From Pseudomonas sp. Irchel 3A7 (GTDB lineage Bacteria; Pseudomonadota; Gammaproteobacteria; Pseudomonadales; Pseudomonadaceae), in assembly GCF_900187565.1 (NCBI RefSeq), contig NZ_FYED01000014.1, positions 124,001 through 188,000 of the forward strand: DNA of 64,000 nt, in the 5' to 3' direction. The notes under the pieces are model-generated. The model was not told the origin of the DNA. It made no database searches and saw only the letters and a list, made by a program, of their open reading frames with translations. Positions 60,865 to 64,000 of the stretch are shown here, one piece after another. Positions within the stretch are counted from its first letter, which is position 1. The number at the start of each line of letters is the position of its first letter. Both the position numbers and the translations under genes were made by a program.

Positions 60865-61110
60865 GAGCAAAGCTTGCTCGCGATGGCGGCAGCCAAAAAA
60901 CCGTGGGAGCGGCGGTGCGACGATTCGACTTGCTCGCGAAGAGGGCGGCACATTCAACATTGATGTCGACTGACCTGACGCCTTCGCGGGCAAGCCGCGC
61001 TCCCACAGGATTTGTGTCGTTCACGCAAAATGCAATCTGCACAAAAGCTGTGGGAGCGGACCGCGAAGAGGCCGGCACATTCCACGTCGATGTCGACTGA
61101 CCGGACACCT
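60861..61110. repeat. REP cluster with a direct duplication
   Basis: Four REP arms (at about 60861, 60902, 60981 and 61047) surround two direct copies of CACATTxxACxTxGATGTCGACTGAC, at about 60950 and 61077, ~127 bp apart. It is therefore a duplicated REP unit like that at 49.8-50.4 kb but with only two copies. No gene is seen in the stretch. Confidence 0.7.
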
Positions 61111-61136
61111 CTTAAGGGCGATATGACTTCCTCTGC

Positions 61137-61445
61137 TCAGGGAGCATCATTTTCACATTCAGCCAGCGGAAGTATCTGCGTTTCCCCGTTAACTTCTTGT
61201 ACACACAGAGGTTCGGGGGCCATCTCCTCAAGCGTCGGCTGCTTTTTCGCTTCTGCCTGTTCAAGCAAGGCAAGCGTTTCGGCGGGGTCTGGCAAACACT
61301 CTTGAACCGTGGTCTTGGTGCCTGCTTTTTCCACGGTAGTCACACGGCTGTATTTGCAGTTCAGCTTTACTTCTTGTTCCTGACTTGCGTTGCAGCCCGC
61401 AGCGGCTGCGCAGGCAAGCACCAGCATCAATTTCACATTGTTCAC
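61137..61445 (-). CDS. Small lipoprotein, about 102 residues
   Basis: A lipoprotein signal (VKLMLVLACAAAAGC) is followed by a polar mature part with three further Cys (LNCKYSR, VQECLPD, PLCVQEV). GTG 61445 with AAGGG upstream is the likely start; TTG 61490 is the far alternative. No family recognised. It is a monocistronic minus-strand gene after the REP cluster. Confidence 0.65.
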   Translation of the reverse strand: MNNVKLMLVLACAAAAGCNASQEQEVKLNCKYSRVTTVEKAGTKTTVQECLPDPAETLALLEQAEAKKQPTLEEMAPEPLCVQEVNGETQILPLAECENDAP

Positions 61446-61581
61446 GAGCGTGCCCTTGGTGGTGAAGTTCAGGTTTCTTTCAATGCTCAATTGGGTGCAG
61501 ACAGTGGACTGCTTGAGTCGGTATCTTGCATTGACCTTAGCCGCAAAACCGGAAATCCGCGGGCTTTGTGGTTACGGAGGA

Positions 61582-62199
61582 TTAACCACGCAGCTGCTCA
61601 ATCAACAGCACCAGCGCAATGACGATCATGACGGCTCCCGAGAAACGGCTGACCCGTCGAGCGGCACCAGGGCGTGCCCGAAGCACAGCTTGCGAACCGA
61701 ATCCGACCAGCAGGTAGATCACGCCGCAGCTGAACGTGTGGACCAGGCCGAGCGCAATCATCTGCATCGGTACAGGCCAGGGCGCGGTAGCGTCGGCAAA
61801 TTGAGGCAAGAGCGCCAGGAACAGCAGGAACACTTTGGGATTGAGCCCGCTGACGCAAAGCCCCCTGAACGCCCAGCGCACCCATGAACCGGACACCTGG
61901 ATTTCATCCGCACGAGGGGTGGAAGGGCGCGCAAGCATATTGGCGCCCAGCCAAAGCAGATAGCCCGCGCCGGCCACGGTGAGTACCGACATGATTACCG
62001 GATGGCCGGCGATCAGTGTACCCACACCGCCGGCAACCACCATCGTGACCAGCAAATGTCCGGATAACAATCCGCCCACGGCAGGCACCACGACTCGATG
62101 CTTCAAGCCCGCCGATATGGCGTACGCCCAATCGGCCCCGGGCGTGATGACAAACAGAATCGACACCCCCCAGAACGCAGTAAAAACACTGAGGGTCAT
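61582..62199 (-). CDS. LysE/RhtB-family amino-acid exporter
   Basis: 205 residues with five to six membrane spans. FITPGADWAYAISAGLKHRV, LLWLGANMLAR and GLNPKVFLLFLALLPQF are the LysE signatures. These carriers export basic or neutral amino acids and homoserine lactone-like compounds. It is divergent from an Lrp-type gene, 184 bp away, the usual LysE/LysG-like regulator arrangement. The exported solute is not determined. Confidence 0.9.
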   Translation of the reverse strand: MTLSVFTAFWGVSILFVITPGADWAYAISAGLKHRVVVPAVGGLLSGHLLVTMVVAGGVGTLIAGHPVIMSVLTVAGAGYLLWLGANMLARPSTPRADEIQVSGSWVRWAFRGLCVSGLNPKVFLLFLALLPQFADATAPWPVPMQMIALGLVHTFSCGVIYLLVGFGSQAVLRARPGAARRVSRFSGAVMIVIALVLLIEQLRG

Positions 62200-62383
62200 G
62201 GCGCCACCTGTGTCAGCCGTTCACAAAACGCTTTATTCATCATCCGCCTCGAAAGCCAGGACCTTCGTCCTCTTGTTGAAGGACGTCCGGTCGTTAATGG
62301 TGAGGGGAAGATTAATGAAAAAAGGTTAGAATTTACTTTTAAAGATAATCGTTGCTTGGTCAAAAATAGGGAGATATTTCTAC

Positions 62384-62836
62384 TTGGACAGGACTGATCG
62401 AAAGATTCTTGCTGAACTGCAAAAGGATGGCCGTCTTTCGGTGACCGAGCTTGCCGAGCGCGTAGGCTTGAGCCTCTCGCCGTGCCATCGGCGCGTACGC
62501 GCACTGGAAGAAGCCGGCGTATTGCTGGGCTATCGCGCGCTACTCGATCCCGGTGCATTGGGCCTGAACTTTTCCGCCATGGTATTTGCCACGCTTCGTG
62601 AAGGTGACCGGCAAGCTGTCGAGGCGTTCGAAACGGCGCTCATTGATATCCCGCAAGTGGTCGATGCCCAGCGGTTGTTCGGGGAGCCGGATTACCTGTT
62701 GCACGTCGTTGCCCAGGATCTGCCTGCGTTTCAACGACTCTATGATGAGCGTTTATCGACACTGCCTAACGTGCAGCGGCTGACCTCAACCCTGGTGATG
62801 AAACGGGTCATACAGGACAGGCCGCTTCCTTTGTGA
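62384..62836 (+). CDS. Lrp/AsnC-family transcriptional regulator
   Basis: 150 residues from TTG 62384 (GGGAGA ten bases upstream). The AsnC helix-turn-helix DRTDRKILAELQKDGRLSVTE (core DRKILAELQKDGRLS) and LSLSPCHRRVRALEEAGVL is followed by the RAM effector domain (VDAQRLFGEPDYLLHVVAQD). It probably regulates the divergent LysE exporter in response to an amino acid. Confidence 0.9.
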   Translation: MDRTDRKILAELQKDGRLSVTELAERVGLSLSPCHRRVRALEEAGVLLGYRALLDPGALGLNFSAMVFATLREGDRQAVEAFETALIDIPQVVDAQRLFGEPDYLLHVVAQDLPAFQRLYDERLSTLPNVQRLTSTLVMKRVIQDRPLPL

Positions 62837-62845
62837 CAGGTGTGG

Positions 62846-62865
62846 GCGGGAGCGAGCTCCCTCGC
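62846..62865. repeat. REP half element after the Lrp gene
   Basis: GCGGGAGCGAGCTCCCTCGC is a 20-bp REP-like palindrome just after the Lrp stop. It may act as a transcript-end structure. Confidence 0.6.
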
Positions 62866-63037
62866 CAAAGATCTTTGGTTTTTGGCCGATTTGTGCACTT
62901 CGCGAAAAACAAAGGCCTGGCCCACCCATAAACGAAGGAGCTATTGAGCTTCGTTGTGGTCGATTCAAATAGCGAGGCAAGAATAGTGCGCAACAGTGCC
63001 ATCGCATCGCGCTCCTTCAGACAGAGAGGTGAATACC

Positions 63038-63112
63038 TTGAACAACATCATCTACATCATTGGGTTGGTCGTGGTCATTGCAGTTGTCCTGTCATTCCTC
63101 GGATTTGCATAG
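63038..63112 (+). CDS. 24-residue membrane peptide (DUF6131-like)
   Basis: The frame reads MNNIIYIIGLVVVIAVVLSF followed by LGFA, a single hydrophobic helix with a polar N-terminus. TTG 63038 has a near-perfect AGAGGTG seven bases upstream; GTG 63029 (27 residues) is the alternative. Similar very short peptides with NIIYIIGLVVVI are annotated in many Proteobacteria as a small family of unknown function. It is an independent gene between the Lrp and patatin genes. Confidence 0.6.
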   Translation: MNNIIYIIGLVVVIAVVLSFLGFA

Positions 63113-63322
63113 TCGCAGGCGTGCTTCCCTGGCTGGTTGCATTGATCTGACCGGCACCCTTGTCTATCCGAACTTCAGAAGGGGCGAGCGAGCCGCCCGC
63201 CCTTGGCCACGTTGCTCGGCAAGCGGGTGACCTCAGGGTGCGGCCTTTTTGAGATTTGCTATCTGGATGTGCGCATTTGGCAGGGGACTCCACCGGTCGA
63301 TGCAACAGACTGGCTCAATCGA

Positions 63323-64000
63323 TCAGCGGGTGTTTGGTCGTTGAGTGTTTTCCGAGGGCGGCGATTTATGCCACGGATAACCTTTCGCGCTGAGTTGAAA
63401 GGCGTAATCGAATAAACGCTTCATGTACTCGCCATCGAATTTGCGACTGTGCGCACAGGAAAAGTCGGAGCCGATGTACGCAAGATTGAAATCCGCTCCA
63501 TCCTGCTGCGCCATGCGGTAGATTCGCTCCAGGTCGCTGATTCCCTGGGTTTGAATCAAAGCACTGATGGCTCGACCGCCGATGCTCAATGTACGGCGCT
63601 TGGTCCCCGACCACTGCGGCTCCAGTGTTCCATTACGAATGACATAGAAATGACGTTCGAGTCGCAAAGGTGCGCCGGTGGCTTTGCTCAGCGCAATCAC
63701 AGTGCTGGGCGGATAAAGAAACACTTGAGTGATGACCCCGCCGTCCACGTGCATTTCCTGGAACTGTTCGCCGTCAACGTCCACATCGATCATGACGGGT
63801 GAGACAGCCCCGGGAATACTCATGGACGCGAGCATGATGTTGCGAAAGAGGTCGAGCGCGCCCGGTGCTTTGCTGGCGGCAATGGCGCCCATGTTCCAGG
63901 TGACTGGCCGCCCTGAATCAAGGTCAGTGGTGCCGATCAGCAGAATTCGTCCTTTGGCGTATTGCGCGGCAATCGCCGCAAGAATCTGCGCAGTGACGTA
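63323..64000 (-). CDS. Patatin-like phospholipase, partial (gene continues past the right edge)
   Basis: The frame is open to base 64000 and beyond, so the N-terminus and the GxSxG nucleophile are missing. What remains has the patatin second catalytic motif MHVDGGVITQVF (Asp-Gly-Gly) and MLASMSIPGAVSPVMIDVDV, the segment that precedes it in the family. The C-terminal region (FNLAYIGSDFSCAHSRKFDG, then YMKRLFDYAFQL) is also typical. Patatins hydrolyse phospholipid acyl esters. Visible length is about 225 codons. Confidence 0.82.
   Translation of the reverse strand, partial: YVTAQILAAIAAQYAKGRILLIGTTDLDSGRPVTWNMGAIAASKAPGALDLFRNIMLASMSIPGAVSPVMIDVDVDGEQFQEMHVDGGVITQVFLYPPSTVIALSKATGAPLRLERHFYVIRNGTLEPQWSGTKRRTLSIGGRAISALIQTQGISDLERIYRMAQQDGADFNLAYIGSDFSCAHSRKFDGEYMKRLFDYAFQLSAKGYPWHKSPPSENTQRPNTR

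Overview
The window reads as a chromosomal accessory region of a fluorescent-type Pseudomonas. This is inferred from the GC-rich coding style, Pseudomonas REP palindromes of the GAGCxxGCTC kind, a DUF1652 protein, two TonB siderophore-receptor genes, duplicated GlxA/AraC regulators and many small catabolic transcription units. No rRNA, tRNA, prophage, IS element or CRISPR array was seen. All family calls come from reading motifs and from memory of the families; no search was run.

Layout. 1-4.3 kb: FMN L-lactate dehydrogenase type gene, a MocR regulator, and a divergent nitroreductase/AhpD-like pair. 4.3-9.5 kb: a 958-residue protein that appears to fuse a peptidoglycan-binding domain, a GH19 lysozyme/chitinase fold, a papain-like protease and an alpha/beta-hydrolase, downstream of an OafA-SGNH O-acyltransferase. 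9.9-18.3 kb: amidohydrolase, alpha/beta-hydrolase-fold protein, GlxA regulator, a complete betaine/carnitine-type ABC importer and an exported amidase. 18.5-22.6 kb: LysR regulator and a YdiJ-type FAD/Fe-S dehydrogenase. 22.6-28 kb: small conserved proteins (including DUF1652), YbdK carboxylate-amine ligase, and a three-gene envelope-stress operon resembling yqjD-yqjE plus DUF3618. 28.3-34.1 kb: TonB receptor, SdsA-type alkylsulfatase and its divergent LysR regulator.

34.1-47.9 kb holds the most coherent pathway. A nine-gene minus-strand operon encodes a two-subunit thiamine-diphosphate 2-oxoacid decarboxylase (ComDE-like), acyl-CoA dehydrogenase, CaiB-type CoA-transferase, EtfBA, a MaoC/FAS1-like hydratase, a CitE-like lyase and a succinate-semialdehyde-type dehydrogenase. 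It is flanked by a divergent TonB receptor, a KgtP-like MHS permease and a LysR regulator. Read as chemistry, this is uptake of a 2-oxo-dicarboxylate, decarboxylation to a semialdehyde, oxidation to a dicarboxylate such as methylsuccinate or itaconate, CoA activation, dehydrogenation, hydration and cleavage to acetyl-CoA plus pyruvate (or a similar pair). The substrate is inferred, not shown.

48-64 kb: lipoproteins, an exported NADP-binding reductase-like protein, a five-unit REP array, a proline-racemase-superfamily enzyme with an atypical active site and its spermidine/putrescine-type ABC importer under a second GlxA regulator, MscS channel, orphan histidine kinase, GNAT and glyoxalase-fold proteins, LysE exporter with divergent Lrp regulator, a 24-residue membrane peptide, and a patatin-like phospholipase cut by the window edge.

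Start codons were moved inward from the longest open frame wherever a ribosome-binding site and family N-terminus supported it; these cases are noted.
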